NCBI GenBank assembly: GCA_020638465.1 | Contig: JACKIM010000001.1 | Coordinates: 1-64,000 of the forward strand | Reading direction: 5' to 3' | Source of the DNA: Geminicoccaceae bacterium | Lineage (GTDB): Bacteria > Pseudomonadota > Alphaproteobacteria > Geminicoccales > Geminicoccaceae | Length of the DNA: 64,000 nt | Translations under genes and position numbers: made by a program | The notes under the pieces: generated by a model | Databases searched by the model: none | Told to the model about the DNA's origin: nothing | What the model saw: only the letters and a program-made list of their open reading frames with translations | Shown: positions 43,612 to 52,132 of the stretch, one piece after another | Numbering within the stretch: the stretch's first letter is position 1 | Layout of the letters: every line of letters begins with the position of its first letter

Positions 43612-43934
43612 CGAACGGGCAGTCCGGCGGCGTTGCAAGGCCGGAAGTTTCCCGGTTTATCCGAAAATGCGACATATGGGAGGGGCAATCCGGATTGGGG
43701 GTTGCCCCTCTTCGTTTCTGCACAATAATGTCATCATTGATTGTCCTGCCGTTCTTCGGGGAGAGAAACGATGACATTGCCCTATTCCGGAATGTTCGAC
43801 GAAGAGGCTTCACGCCTGGCCCTCGCATCGACGAACACCCCTCTCGTCGTCACGACCGTCGATGATATCGTCGATGCGTCCGACGGCGTGCTGAGCCTGC
43901 GCGAGGCGGTAACGCTGGCCAACGAGACGCAAGG
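43612..43934 (+). repeat. Near-identical head block, first copy
   Basis: This 323-bp stretch (intergenic region, terminator hairpin, ribosome site and first 55 codons of copy 2) is almost identical to 45800-46125 upstream of copy 3, differing by a 3-bp indel and scattered substitutions. Confidence 0.85.
43680..43710 (+). terminator. Hairpin terminator after copy 1
   Basis: GAGGGGCAA (43680-43688) pairs with TTGCCCCTC (43702-43710), followed by TTCGTTTC. It is duplicated in the head block before copy 3. Confidence 0.55.
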
Positions 43935-45798
43935 ACTCGATACCATTACGTTCTCCGATGACGTCATGGGCCGTACCGTTCATTTGACAGAAAGTGAAGG
44001 CAATCATAGCGATGGCATACGCATAACGGACGATATAATAATCAATGGCGGCGAGCCCGGGACAACTATTCAAACAGATTTCGGAGACTTAATAGACTCT
44101 AGTTTAATCCTTATTTTTGATGGTGTGGATGCCTACACACAAAATCTGAATTTGACGAATGATAATTCTTCCAGAGGTGCCTCAGCCATCTCTTCGAGAG
44201 ATTCGAATGTCGTGATGGAGCATTCCGATATCAATGTTCACAACCAGTACTCATCTGGCATCAGTGTATTCGGAGGAAAATTTACCCTGATCGATAGTAT
44301 CGTCGATGCCTCAGGCGACAGTCCTACTGGCATCGGGGTATCCGGAGGAAAATTTACCCTGATCGACAGCATCGTCGATACCTCAGGCGAGGGTCCTGGT
44401 AGTATACGGACCTTCAATGATGCTGTATTTCACATTATTGACAGTGAAATTTCTGGCTTCACACCCTATTCGGGAGCATATCCCATTGGTGGTAGCGGTT
44501 CGATGTTCATAACCGGCTCGACGATCGATGCATTCGGCAGTTACCGTTCCCTAGGAATAGAGTTTTCAGGACAACTGGAAATATCGAACTCTACCATCCT
44601 TTCCGTGTCGAAAGATAGCACCGGTAACGGTGATCCCGGGGACCGGGCAATCCGGCTGTATGGTGGAGAGGGCGTGCTCGATCACGTGACAATCCTTGGC
44701 CCCGACGAACCGGTTTACAATGTTCCCGGAGAGGGATGGGACTTCATCGCCCTTGAAACTCTCGGTGACGCAAGACTCACCCTTCAGAACAGCATTATTG
44801 CAGGGAAATACGATACCTCGACAGGTAAAGGCGATATCACCGATGGTGGCGGGAATGTGCTCAGCGACCGGGACGGGGTGAGCTTTTACGACGTGTTCGC
44901 GACCGGTGAGCTCGCGGACAATGGCGGGCCGACTCCAACATTGGCGTTGCTGGACGATCCCTCCAATCCGGCCATCGGTGCGGCCATACCGTCCGGTGGC
45001 GACGAGGTCGACCAGCGGGGATTCACCCGCGATGCGGCTCCCGACGCCGGCGCGTTCGAGGCCGGGGCCGGTACGCCGCCTCTCATCCCCCTGCCCGAGT
45101 TGCACGAGAAGGTTGCTGTCGCCGAAGACGATATCAACGGCATAGTCAATTCGAGCTTCATCATCGGCAAGGACGGCGATGCCGTCATCACCTTTCTGGA
45201 CGAGTATGCCGGCTACCAGAACACGCTCGGCGTCTATCTCGTCGGCACGCGTAGCACCATCAGCGATGTCCGGATCGTCTTCGACCGCATCGAGCACGCA
45301 CAGGCCTCCGACGAGGCGTCGGCATCGGCCCGCCCCGGCGGCGGCCCGCTCGACACCGGCGACAGCGTGGCGCTGAGCGAGTTGTACGACGAGGGCGAGC
45401 TGCACGAGGGCACGCAATTCGGCTTGTTCCTGATCTCCGACGGCGCATCGCGCAACGATGCCTCGGTGTTCCACAGCGGACACCTGGAGTTTCGCGATGG
45501 CGACGATGCGGCGACCATGTCATCCTATTATAGGCCGCCGGAACTCGTGCACGTCGCCGACGATGGCAGCGAGACGACGGTCGCGGGGCCGATCATGCAT
45601 GTGGGCCAAGCTGGTACCACCCGCTATGGCAACGGGCTCAACCCGGACCGCGGGGTCCAGACCATCTCCGGCCTGTATGACCCGGAGAACAGACTCCTCG
45701 CCATCGAGGACAAGCCGGTCGCCCAGTCGGACGCCGACTTCAACGACCTCATCATCTCCGTCGACCTGGCTCCCGATAGCGGCACGCTGATCGCATAG
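43771..45798 (+). CDS. Putative secreted beta-helix/DUF4114 protein, copy 2
   Basis: A 675-residue paralogue. The first 55 residues (MTLPYSGMFDEEASRLALAS; DASDGVLSLREAVTLANETQ) match copy 3 almost exactly, and the last 260 residues match it apart from one extra Tyr and a few substitutions. The central 280 residues are unrelated in sequence and clearly more AT-rich than the flanks. A 24-residue beta-helix coil is duplicated there (GGKFTLIDSIVD, twice, at 44260-44403). The C-terminus has the DUF4114 motif (AIEDKPVAQSDADFNDLIIS). ATG 43771 follows GGGGAGAG. No signal peptide is seen. Confidence 0.75.
   Translation: MTLPYSGMFDEEASRLALASTNTPLVVTTVDDIVDASDGVLSLREAVTLANETQGLDTITFSDDVMGRTVHLTESEGNHSDGIRITDDIIINGGEPGTTIQTDFGDLIDSSLILIFDGVDAYTQNLNLTNDNSSRGASAISSRDSNVVMEHSDINVHNQYSSGISVFGGKFTLIDSIVDASGDSPTGIGVSGGKFTLIDSIVDTSGEGPGSIRTFNDAVFHIIDSEISGFTPYSGAYPIGGSGSMFITGSTIDAFGSYRSLGIEFSGQLEISNSTILSVSKDSTGNGDPGDRAIRLYGGEGVLDHVTILGPDEPVYNVPGEGWDFIALETLGDARLTLQNSIIAGKYDTSTGKGDITDGGGNVLSDRDGVSFYDVFATGELADNGGPTPTLALLDDPSNPAIGAAIPSGGDEVDQRGFTRDAAPDAGAFEAGAGTPPLIPLPELHEKVAVAEDDINGIVNSSFIIGKDGDAVITFLDEYAGYQNTLGVYLVGTRSTISDVRIVFDRIEHAQASDEASASARPGGGPLDTGDSVALSELYDEGELHEGTQFGLFLISDGASRNDASVFHSGHLEFRDGDDAATMSSYYRPPELVHVADDGSETTVAGPIMHVGQAGTTRYGNGLNPDRGVQTISGLYDPENRLLAIEDKPVAQSDADFNDLIISVDLAPDSGTLIA
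44260..44403 (+). repeat. 72-bp tandem duplication inside copy 2
   Basis: Units 44260-44331 and 44332-44403 encode two successive 24-residue coils sharing GGKFTLIDSIVD, with a few third-position and end differences, consistent with beta-helix growth by duplication. Confidence 0.8.
45016..45798 (+). repeat. Near-identical tail block, first copy
   Basis: This 783-bp C-terminal coding block of copy 2 is nearly identical to 47171-47950 of copy 3; the only length difference seen is an extra TAT codon-size insert near 45530. Confidence 0.85.
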
Positions 45799-45799
45799 G

Positions 45800-46125
45800 C
45801 GAACGGGCAGTCCGGCGGCGCTGCAAGGCCGGCGGAAGTCTCCCGGTTTATCCGAAAATGCGACATATGGGAGGGGCAATCCAGATTGGGGGTTGTCCCT
45901 CTTCGTTTCTGCATAATAATGTCATCATTGATTGTCCTGCCGTTCTTCGGGGAGAGAAACGATGACATTGCCCTATTCCGGAATGTTCGACGAAGAGGCT
46001 TCACGCCTGGCCCTCGCATCGACGAACACCCCCCTCGTCGTCACGACCGTCGATGATATCGTCGATGCGTCCGACGGCGTGCTGAGCCTGCGCGAGGCGG
46101 TAACGCTGGCCAACGAGACGCAAGG
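45800..46125 (+). repeat. Near-identical head block, second copy
   Basis: Second copy of the block at 43612-43934, containing the intergenic region and 5' end of copy 3. Confidence 0.85.
45871..45901 (+). terminator. Hairpin terminator after copy 2
   Basis: GAGGGGCAA (45871-45879) pairs with TTGTCCCTC (45893-45901) through one G-U, followed by TTCGTTTC, as after copy 1. Confidence 0.5.
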
Positions 46126-47950
46126 TCTCGATTCCATCACCTTCTCGGACGATATCGCCGGCGAGACCGTTACACTGCGATACATCGGAGATCCCTCCAA
46201 TGCCCAGGTCGACCGTCTCACGATAACCGACGATATCGCCGTTTTCGGCGGGTCCGCACAGACCGAGACAACCTCCATCAATGGCGCGTTGTTCATGACC
46301 TCCGATGTAGGCATCGCCCATTTCGAGGACCTGGGAATTTCCGACAGAATCAGCATGTATTCTTCCGATCCGTTCATAAGCCGCGCCGCCCATAGCGAAT
46401 TGGAAAATGTCTCGATAAGCGGAGGAGGCCAGATCGGTGGCAGCGCGATCTGGGGCGGATACGGCAGCCTCTCGATCAAGAACAGTGTCATCAGTTGGGG
46501 CGGAGAATATACCACCGGTATCAGTAGCGACGGACCCGTCGAGATCATCGACAGTACTATTTCCGCAAGCGGAACCTCCTACACAGAACTCCTGGATTCC
46601 AGCATGCATTTCGGGGGGGACCTGTTCATTTCCGGTTCGGCCCTGGATATGATTAACCTCTATGATATGATCGGCATGACCGTCGATGCGGACCTCGTGA
46701 TTGAGAATTCCACGCTGCTCGCTCCAGGAGACCTTCCAGCCATCGTGCTGACCAATGCCGGCGAAGCCGTGCTTGACCATGTAACAATAGCCGGCATGTC
46801 TATTCCCAGCTTTTATTTTCCTGAACGGGGAGCCATGCTGATCACCGAGGAATCGTCACTCACCCTGAAGAACAGCCTCGTCACCGGCAGTTACGCTGAT
46901 TACCCCACAACGGTAGACAGGATCAATTCTTACGATGATAGCAGGACATTCATTGAGGGCGGAGGCACGTTCATCGATGGCGGCGGCAATGTGCTCAGCG
47001 ACCGGGATGGTGTTACAAACGCAGACGTTTACGTAAACCTGAGAGGCCCTTGGGGATTTCCCACACTGAAAGACTATGGCGGGCCGACGCCGACACTGGC
47101 ATTGCTGGACGATCCCTCCAACCCGGCCATCGGTGCGGCCATACCATCGGGCGGCGACGAGGTGGACCAGCGGGGATTCACCCGCGATGCGGCTCCCGAC
47201 GCCGGCGCGTTCGAGGCCGGGGCCGGTACGCCGCCTCTCATCCCCCTGCCCGAGTTGCACGAGAAGGTTGCCGTCGCCGAAGACGATATCAACGGCATAG
47301 TCAATTCGAACTTCATCATCGGCAAGGACGGCGATGCCGTCATCACCTTTCTGGACGAGTATGCCGGCTACCAGAACACGCTCGGCGTCTATCTCGTCGG
47401 CACGCGTAGCACCATCAGCGATGTCCGGATCGTCTTCGACCGCATCGAGCACGCACAGGCCTCCGACGAGGCGTCGGCATCGGCCCGCCCCGGCGGCGGC
47501 CCGCTCGACACCGGCGACAGCGTGGCGCTGAGCGAGTTGTACGACGAGGGCGAGCTGCACGAGGGCACGCAATTCGGCCTGTTCCTGATCTCCGACGGCG
47601 CATCGCGCAACGATGCCTCGGTGTTCCACAGCGGACACCTGGAGTTTCGCGATGGCGACGATGCGGCGACCATGTCATCCTATAGGCCGCCGGAACTCGT
47701 GCACGTCGCCGACGATGGCAGCGAGACGACGGTCGCGGGGCCGATCATGCATGTGGGCCAAGCTGGTACCACCCGCTATGGCAACGGGCTCAACCCGGAC
47801 CGCGGGGTCCAGACCATCTCCGGCCTGTATGACCCGGAGAACAGACTCCTCGCCATCGAGGACAAGCCAGTCGCCCAGTCGGACGCCGACTTCAACGACC
47901 TCATCATCTCCGTCGACCTGGCTCCCGATAGCGGCACGCTGATCGCATAG
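45962..47950 (+). CDS. Putative secreted beta-helix/DUF4114 protein, copy 3
   Basis: A 662-residue paralogue with the same head and tail as copy 2 but a different central beta-helix body (residues about 60-375; for example LTITDDIAVFGGSAQTETTS, AVLDHVTIAGMSIPSFYFPE). The beta-helix unit phrase LDHVTI recurs in all three copies near the same place, so the bodies are diverged rather than unrelated in fold. The tail includes the DUF4114 motif. ATG 45962 follows GGGGAGAG. Convergent with puuE, 45 bp apart. Confidence 0.75.
   Translation: MTLPYSGMFDEEASRLALASTNTPLVVTTVDDIVDASDGVLSLREAVTLANETQGLDSITFSDDIAGETVTLRYIGDPSNAQVDRLTITDDIAVFGGSAQTETTSINGALFMTSDVGIAHFEDLGISDRISMYSSDPFISRAAHSELENVSISGGGQIGGSAIWGGYGSLSIKNSVISWGGEYTTGISSDGPVEIIDSTISASGTSYTELLDSSMHFGGDLFISGSALDMINLYDMIGMTVDADLVIENSTLLAPGDLPAIVLTNAGEAVLDHVTIAGMSIPSFYFPERGAMLITEESSLTLKNSLVTGSYADYPTTVDRINSYDDSRTFIEGGGTFIDGGGNVLSDRDGVTNADVYVNLRGPWGFPTLKDYGGPTPTLALLDDPSNPAIGAAIPSGGDEVDQRGFTRDAAPDAGAFEAGAGTPPLIPLPELHEKVAVAEDDINGIVNSNFIIGKDGDAVITFLDEYAGYQNTLGVYLVGTRSTISDVRIVFDRIEHAQASDEASASARPGGGPLDTGDSVALSELYDEGELHEGTQFGLFLISDGASRNDASVFHSGHLEFRDGDDAATMSSYRPPELVHVADDGSETTVAGPIMHVGQAGTTRYGNGLNPDRGVQTISGLYDPENRLLAIEDKPVAQSDADFNDLIISVDLAPDSGTLIA
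47171..47950 (+). repeat. Near-identical tail block, second copy
   Basis: Second copy of the 783-bp C-terminal block of copy 2 (45016-45798), shorter by 3 bp. Confidence 0.85.
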
Positions 47951-47982
47951 GCGAGCGGGGCTTCCGACGTCCGGACAACTCC

Positions 47983-48014
47983 TCCCGCCCCGGCCTCAAA
48001 CGGCGGGGGCGGGA
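47983..48014. terminator. Hairpin between convergent copy 3 and puuE
   Basis: TCCCGCCCC (47983-47991) and GGGGCGGGA (48006-48014) form a perfect 9-bp stem around the last codons of puuE; it is followed by AAA on the plus strand. Confidence 0.45.
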
Positions 48015-48904
48015 AAATGCTCCCGCCAGAGGCGGGCGATGTCGATGCGCCGGGCGAACCATACACCCTCGTGCGACTGCGCATGGTCGATGAAGCGTTC
48101 CAGCGCCCTGAGCCGGCCGGGGCGGCCGACGAGGCGGCAGTGCAGTCCCACAGACATCATCCGCGGCGCCTGCGCCCCTTCCTCGTAGAGGACATCGAAG
48201 CTGTCGCGCAGATAGGCGAAGAACTGGTCGCCGGAATTGAAGCCCTGCGGCGTGGCGAAACGCATGTCGTTGGCATCGAGCGTGTAGGGAACGATCAGCT
48301 CGTGCCGATCCCCGACCTTCTCCCAGTAGGGAAGGTCATCGGCATAGGAATCCGCGTCATAGAGAAAGCCTCCATGCTCGCTGACCAGGCGGCGGGTGTT
48401 GGGGCTGACGCGGCCGGTATACCAGCCCAGCGGGCGGGTTCCGGCGACCCCGGTGAGGATCTCCACCGCCTCGGCGACATGGCGGCGCTCGGTCTCCTCG
48501 CCGACATACTGGTAGTCGATCCAGCGCAGGCCGTGGCTGGCGATCTCGTGCCCGGCATCGACCATTGCCCGGATGACGTCCGGGTTCCGGGCGGCAGCCA
48601 TGGCCACCGCGTAGCAGGTCATGGGCACGCCCTTTTTCTCCAGCAGGCGGAGAATGCGCCACACACCGGCCCGCGAACCGTATTCGTAGAGCGATTCCAT
48701 GGCGATGTTGCGCACGCCCATGAGCGGCGATGCCCCGACCATCTCGGAGAGGAACGCCTCGCTGTGGGCGTCGCCGTGGAGGATGCAGTTCTCCCCGCCC
48801 TCCTCGTAGTTCAGCACGAGCTGCACGGCTATTCGCGCATCGCCCGGCCATGGCGCGCGGGGTGGGGTACGGCCGTAGCCGACGAGATCGCGGGGATAGG
48901 TCAT
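47996..48904 (-). CDS. puuE: Allantoinase PuuE (polysaccharide-deacetylase fold)
   Basis: A 302-residue protein matching PuuE closely: start MTYPRDLVGYGRTPPRAPWP, then VQLVLNYEEGGENCILHGDA, YEYGSRAGVWRILRLLEKKG, GHEIASHGLRWIDYQ, RPLGWYTGRVSPNTRRLV, FLYDADSYADDLPYW and IVPYTLDANDMRFATPQGF. PuuE opens allantoin to allantoate in purine breakdown using a metal-independent polysaccharide-deacetylase scaffold unrelated to classical allantoinase. The ATG at 48904 overlaps the upstream M19 gene by 4 bp; AAGGAG precedes it. It is the second gene of a two-gene operon. Confidence 0.9.
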   Translation of the reverse strand: MTYPRDLVGYGRTPPRAPWPGDARIAVQLVLNYEEGGENCILHGDAHSEAFLSEMVGASPLMGVRNIAMESLYEYGSRAGVWRILRLLEKKGVPMTCYAVAMAAARNPDVIRAMVDAGHEIASHGLRWIDYQYVGEETERRHVAEAVEILTGVAGTRPLGWYTGRVSPNTRRLVSEHGGFLYDADSYADDLPYWEKVGDRHELIVPYTLDANDMRFATPQGFNSGDQFFAYLRDSFDVLYEEGAQAPRMMSVGLHCRLVGRPGRLRALERFIDHAQSHEGVWFARRIDIARLWREHFPAPAV

Positions 48905-49965
48905 GTGGATGTGTGGCTCCTTGCCGTCGTTGTGCCCATGGCATCCTCGCGATGGCCGGCACCCCAGACGGACCGGGCCAGTTCGAGCATGTTCAGGCCC
49001 ATGATCCGCCGCCGGTCGCTGTCGCCGTAGCCGCGCCGGTCGAGCCCTTCGAGGATTTCGGGGATCTGCTCGGGCCGGGCACAGCGCACGCCCTGCAACC
49101 CTCCCGCACCATAGCCGAAGGCCGATGGCCACCAGTAGCCCCGGTCGACCCCGAAGGGAAAGTCGTCGAAACCGGCGCCCGGATAGGAATAGTCCAGCCC
49201 CAGCCCGACGTGAAGCGGCCCGATGCGGTCGGCAAGGTAGTCGATGCAGTCGAGAATGGCCGGCGTCCCGGCGGCAACGTCGGTGAGGAAGCGGCCGATG
49301 CCGTTGACGCAGACGACCCCGCCGCGGGCGGCACAGGCATCGATCTGCTCGTCCGTGACGTTGCGCCTGTCATCTCGGATCGCCCGGGGATTGGCATGGC
49401 TGAAGAAGGCCGGCGAGGAGGAGCATTCGATGATGTCGAGGCTGGAACGATGGCCGGTATGCGAGCAGTCCATGAGCATTCCCGCCTCGTTGACCGCACG
49501 CACGACCTGCCGCCCGAGCGCGGACAACGGCACGTCCTCGTCGTAGCAGCCGCCACAGGCATTGTTGTTGCGGTTGTAGGCAAGGTGGATCTGGCGCACG
49601 CCCAGGTCGTGGAACATCCGTACCATGTCGGGACGGTCCAGGAGCGGCATCGCCCCTTCGATGTCGAGCCCCACCGCCAGCCGTCCCGTCCGGCGGGCAT
49701 TCTCGACATCGCCCGTGCCACGGGCGAGCACATAGCGGTCGGGCATCGCCGCGATCTGCCGCCGCCAGCTCGCGATCAGCGGCAGGATCTGCTCGACCGG
49801 GTTCATGTCCATGCCGACATTGACCGAGACGAAGCCGGTACCGGCCAGCCGGTGGCGTTCGAGCATGCCGATGTCCACCGCCGGGTCGAGCGGCAGGCAG
49901 GAATGCGCGTCCCATATCAGGACGGGTCCATGGCCCGCCTCGTCGCCACTCGCAACATCATCCAT
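48901..49965 (-). CDS. M19 (membrane dipeptidase) family hydrolase
   Basis: A 354-residue renal-dipeptidase-fold amidohydrolase: LDIEGAMPLLDR (metal Glu), DCSHTGHRSSLDII and FFSHANPRAIRDDRRNVTD (metal His residues), LGLDYSYPGAGFDDFPFG and a C-terminal NMLELARSVWG. The N-terminal H-x-D zinc motif of the family is HSC (His21-Ser-Cys23), so one canonical Asp ligand is Cys. No signal peptide, so cytoplasmic. It overlaps puuE by 4 bp, suggesting a role on a ureide or an amide product of purine or hydantoin breakdown rather than dipeptides; that is inference. Confidence 0.85.
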   Translation of the reverse strand: MDDVASGDEAGHGPVLIWDAHSCLPLDPAVDIGMLERHRLAGTGFVSVNVGMDMNPVEQILPLIASWRRQIAAMPDRYVLARGTGDVENARRTGRLAVGLDIEGAMPLLDRPDMVRMFHDLGVRQIHLAYNRNNNACGGCYDEDVPLSALGRQVVRAVNEAGMLMDCSHTGHRSSLDIIECSSSPAFFSHANPRAIRDDRRNVTDEQIDACAARGGVVCVNGIGRFLTDVAAGTPAILDCIDYLADRIGPLHVGLGLDYSYPGAGFDDFPFGVDRGYWWPSAFGYGAGGLQGVRCARPEQIPEILEGLDRRGYGDSDRRRIMGLNMLELARSVWGAGHREDAMGTTTARSHTST

Positions 49966-50134
49966 CGGGAATCATCTCCAGCAGGTTCGGGCACAGAGTA
50001 GCAGCCCGGCAACCGCCTGACGACTGTTGCGGAACCGGCCGCGACGAAAGGCGAGCAGCCGGCCGTCAGCCTTTCGTTAGCGGTTTGATGCGAAACTCGC
50101 TGCCGCGACCGACCCGCAAGCCCATTCCATCGGA

Positions 50135-50632
50135 GTGAAGCCGTTGTCCGTGTCATCCGCCTCCCGTTCCAGCCTCTCCACCGGCCACATCCTGATCGGC
50201 CTGCTGCTGCTGGTCGTCCGGAGTCTGATCGCCCGCCCGCGTACCTCCCTGGTCTCTGCCGGGCTGATCGGCTTCGGCCTCACCGGTCTGTGGCAGGAAC
50301 TCGACAGGACGATGCACTGGAAGCAAACGCATGGCATGGTGCTGGCAGCGATCGACAACCGGACGAACAACCCGTTCCGCAACATGATCGTCCGCTACAC
50401 CGATGCCCAGGGCGACAGCCACGACATCCTCGACGGTGCCGCCGCCGCCTATCTCGATCAGGGCCCCGAGGCGGCCCGCAACGTCCCGGTGATGTACGAT
50501 CCCGCGATGCCCCGCATCGCCCGTGTGGCGACATCGTTCCAGTGGTGGGAATCGGCCCGCTATATCCTGCTGGGCCTTCTCCTGCTCGCCTTCGTCGTCA
50601 TCATCCCGCAATTCGCCCGCCGCATGCGCTAG
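50135..50632 (+). CDS. DUF3592-like membrane protein
   Basis: A 165-residue protein with two N-terminal hydrophobic stretches (HILIGLLLLVV; AGLIGFGLTGLW), a soluble beta domain (HGMVLAAIDNRTNNPFRNMI, VRYTDAQGDSHDI, VPVMYDPAMPRIAR) and a C-terminal membrane segment (YILLGLLLLAFVVIIP). This layout is that of DUF3592 proteins, of unknown function. Start GTG 50135. It stands alone beside the decayed island. Confidence 0.65.
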   Translation: MKPLSVSSASRSSLSTGHILIGLLLLVVRSLIARPRTSLVSAGLIGFGLTGLWQELDRTMHWKQTHGMVLAAIDNRTNNPFRNMIVRYTDAQGDSHDILDGAAAAYLDQGPEAARNVPVMYDPAMPRIARVATSFQWWESARYILLGLLLLAFVVIIPQFARRMR

Positions 50633-50708
50633 TGGATTGATCGAGGCAAACAGATCAGGCCGTGTGACAAGTCGGTTTTCAAGATTCCGTTGTCGGGTAG
50701 AAGGCGGC

Positions 50709-50840
50709 ATGATTGCGCATGGGCGGGTCGAGGATTATGTTGGCGAAAACAACCCCGTGTGGTTCATCGACGCCTTTGTCGACAGGCTTGATCTGGATGC
50801 TGCGGGTTTCACGCAGGCGAGGCCGAAGGCGACGGGGTGA
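50709..50840 (+). pseudogene. IS1182-type transposase remnant (N-terminal fragment)
   Basis: The frame reads VEDYVGENNPVWFIDAFVDR, then LDLDAAGFTQARPKATG, matching the conserved N-terminus of IS1182-family transposases, then hits a stop where the family continues RPGYHP. The rest of the 337-bp gap 50633-50969 has no further coding signal. It is a dead fragment. Confidence 0.7.
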
Positions 50841-50969
50841 CATCGCCGTCCTCATCGACCTGTCCGTTCCTCATCCGTGCACCCTCGTTGCGGCGTGGAT
50901 GCGGACTATCGCATAGGTTGAACCAAGAGACCATGGGCTCACTGCCCACATCGGGGACAAAACAACTGA

Positions 50970-51506
50970 TCAGTGTTTTTCGCCATCCACTGCCGGATCG
51001 GCCCCCATCCGCTCGACCAGGAGCGTACCCGCACGCTTCACAGGGCAATAGTCCCACCAATCCCATTCCTCATCCTCACCCATGCCCTTTTCGCGCCTTG
51101 CATCTGCAACCGCTTCGATCAGAGGGTTGGGTGGATTTATTGGTGTTATATCCGGGCCGGCACTAGTCCCATTCCAAAGATTATGAATTAACTTTCCCTC
51201 CAGGTTATTTAAATATTCTGCTCTATCTGGGAAATAAAAATTACCTTCATCCACTGTTTGATATCTTGTTACATATAATTTACCATCTTCTTCCCAGATT
51301 TTAAAATTTTCAAATCTCATCCAATAAATAATACCTTTTCGATATTCTGGTCTTAGCGGGCCTTTGAGAAACTTATCTTCCCCGTTTTCCCAACAGAACG
51401 GCTGATATTCCATCTTGTTATACGGTGATCGCACAAAAACCTCGAAGGCGAGAACCGCCACCACAAGGGCAGCGAAAACAATGATCTTCTTGCGATGACG
51501 GTTCAT
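50970..51506 (-). CDS. AT-rich orphan membrane-anchored protein
   Basis: A 178-residue protein, not recognised. It has a basic N-terminus and one membrane segment (KKIIVFAALVVAVLAFEVFV), then a soluble acidic, Trp/Tyr-rich domain (FCWENGEDKFLKGPLRPEYR; WMRFENFKIWEEDGKLYVTR; EDEEWDWWDYCPV). Its base composition, AT-rich around 51180-51420, differs sharply from its neighbours, a sign of transfer. It lies 21 bp downstream of the 123-residue gene on the same strand. Confidence 0.6.
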   Translation of the reverse strand: MNRHRKKIIVFAALVVAVLAFEVFVRSPYNKMEYQPFCWENGEDKFLKGPLRPEYRKGIIYWMRFENFKIWEEDGKLYVTRYQTVDEGNFYFPDRAEYLNNLEGKLIHNLWNGTSAGPDITPINPPNPLIEAVADARREKGMGEDEEWDWWDYCPVKRAGTLLVERMGADPAVDGEKH

Positions 51507-51527
51507 AGCCCGTTTATTTTTCCAGTC

Positions 51528-51899
51528 TCAATAGATCTTACCCCATTTCGACTTCAACAGCCGCAGGGAACCTCCTGACTGGTATTCCAGTTCCGCCTCG
51601 ACGTCCTGTCGCCTGTCGAACTGCATGGCAAAAGGCGCGGCTTCCGGATTTCCTGTTCGTGCCTGCTCGGCCTCCAGGATCCGGGCTTCATGGGCTCCCG
51701 GCTGTGCGCCATGGAAATCGAACATGTTGTCGCCATCTTTGGTATCGAAACCGTTCGTCACGGTTCCGTCGATATATAGCATATATCCCTCCCGGCGTGC
51801 ACTGAAATTGCCTTTGGAGTGAATTTCTCCACGTCCGAAGGCCAGATATGCGAGTTGGTCCCGGTTCTTCACTGTTCGACGATGCAGCGCCATTTCCAT
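51528..51899 (-). CDS. Orphan protein, possibly 5'-truncated, in decayed island
   Basis: A 123-residue soluble protein, not recognised: YMLYIDGTVTNGFDTKDGDN, MFDFHGAQPGAHEARILEAE and a basic C-terminus. No signal peptide. The start region abuts an IS5-like fragment on the other strand, and no ribosome site is evident, so the N-terminus may have been lost by insertion. It is probably co-transcribed with the AT-rich membrane gene. Confidence 0.5.
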   Translation of the reverse strand: MEMALHRRTVKNRDQLAYLAFGRGEIHSKGNFSARREGYMLYIDGTVTNGFDTKDGDNMFDFHGAQPGAHEARILEAEQARTGNPEAAPFAMQFDRRQDVEAELEYQSGGSLRLLKSKWGKIY

Positions 51900-51952
51900 G
51901 ATTGGCGCGATAGCGGTCTTTTCTTTTGCGTCGGATCCGTTTCGTCCTCGCG

Positions 51953-52021
51953 ATGGAAGGACGCAAGCGCCATATCGTCACCGATACGATCGGACCGAGA
52001 GTTCATGCGGTGGCACATAGA
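51953..52021 (+). pseudogene. IS5-family transposase remnant
   Basis: A short frame reads GRKRHIVTDTIG, a conserved motif of IS5/IS427 transposases, then diverges. No other part of the element and no terminal repeats were seen. It lies 112 bp from the 3' end of the tRNA-Ser gene. Confidence 0.55.
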
Positions 52022-52132
52022 TCGATCCATTGGTATCTTGAGGCGACTCGTCCAACCGTTCGGCTATGTGCGGCAAACGACGGAAAATGGCTATTGGATG
52101 CGGCAACCGGCGTTCCCGGTTTTGTTCCGAAG

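Noticed and set aside
41574..47950. CRISPR-like or short direct-repeat array
   Set aside because: The repeats are long coding blocks of paralogous genes, not short spaced repeats; no CRISPR array was seen anywhere in the window.
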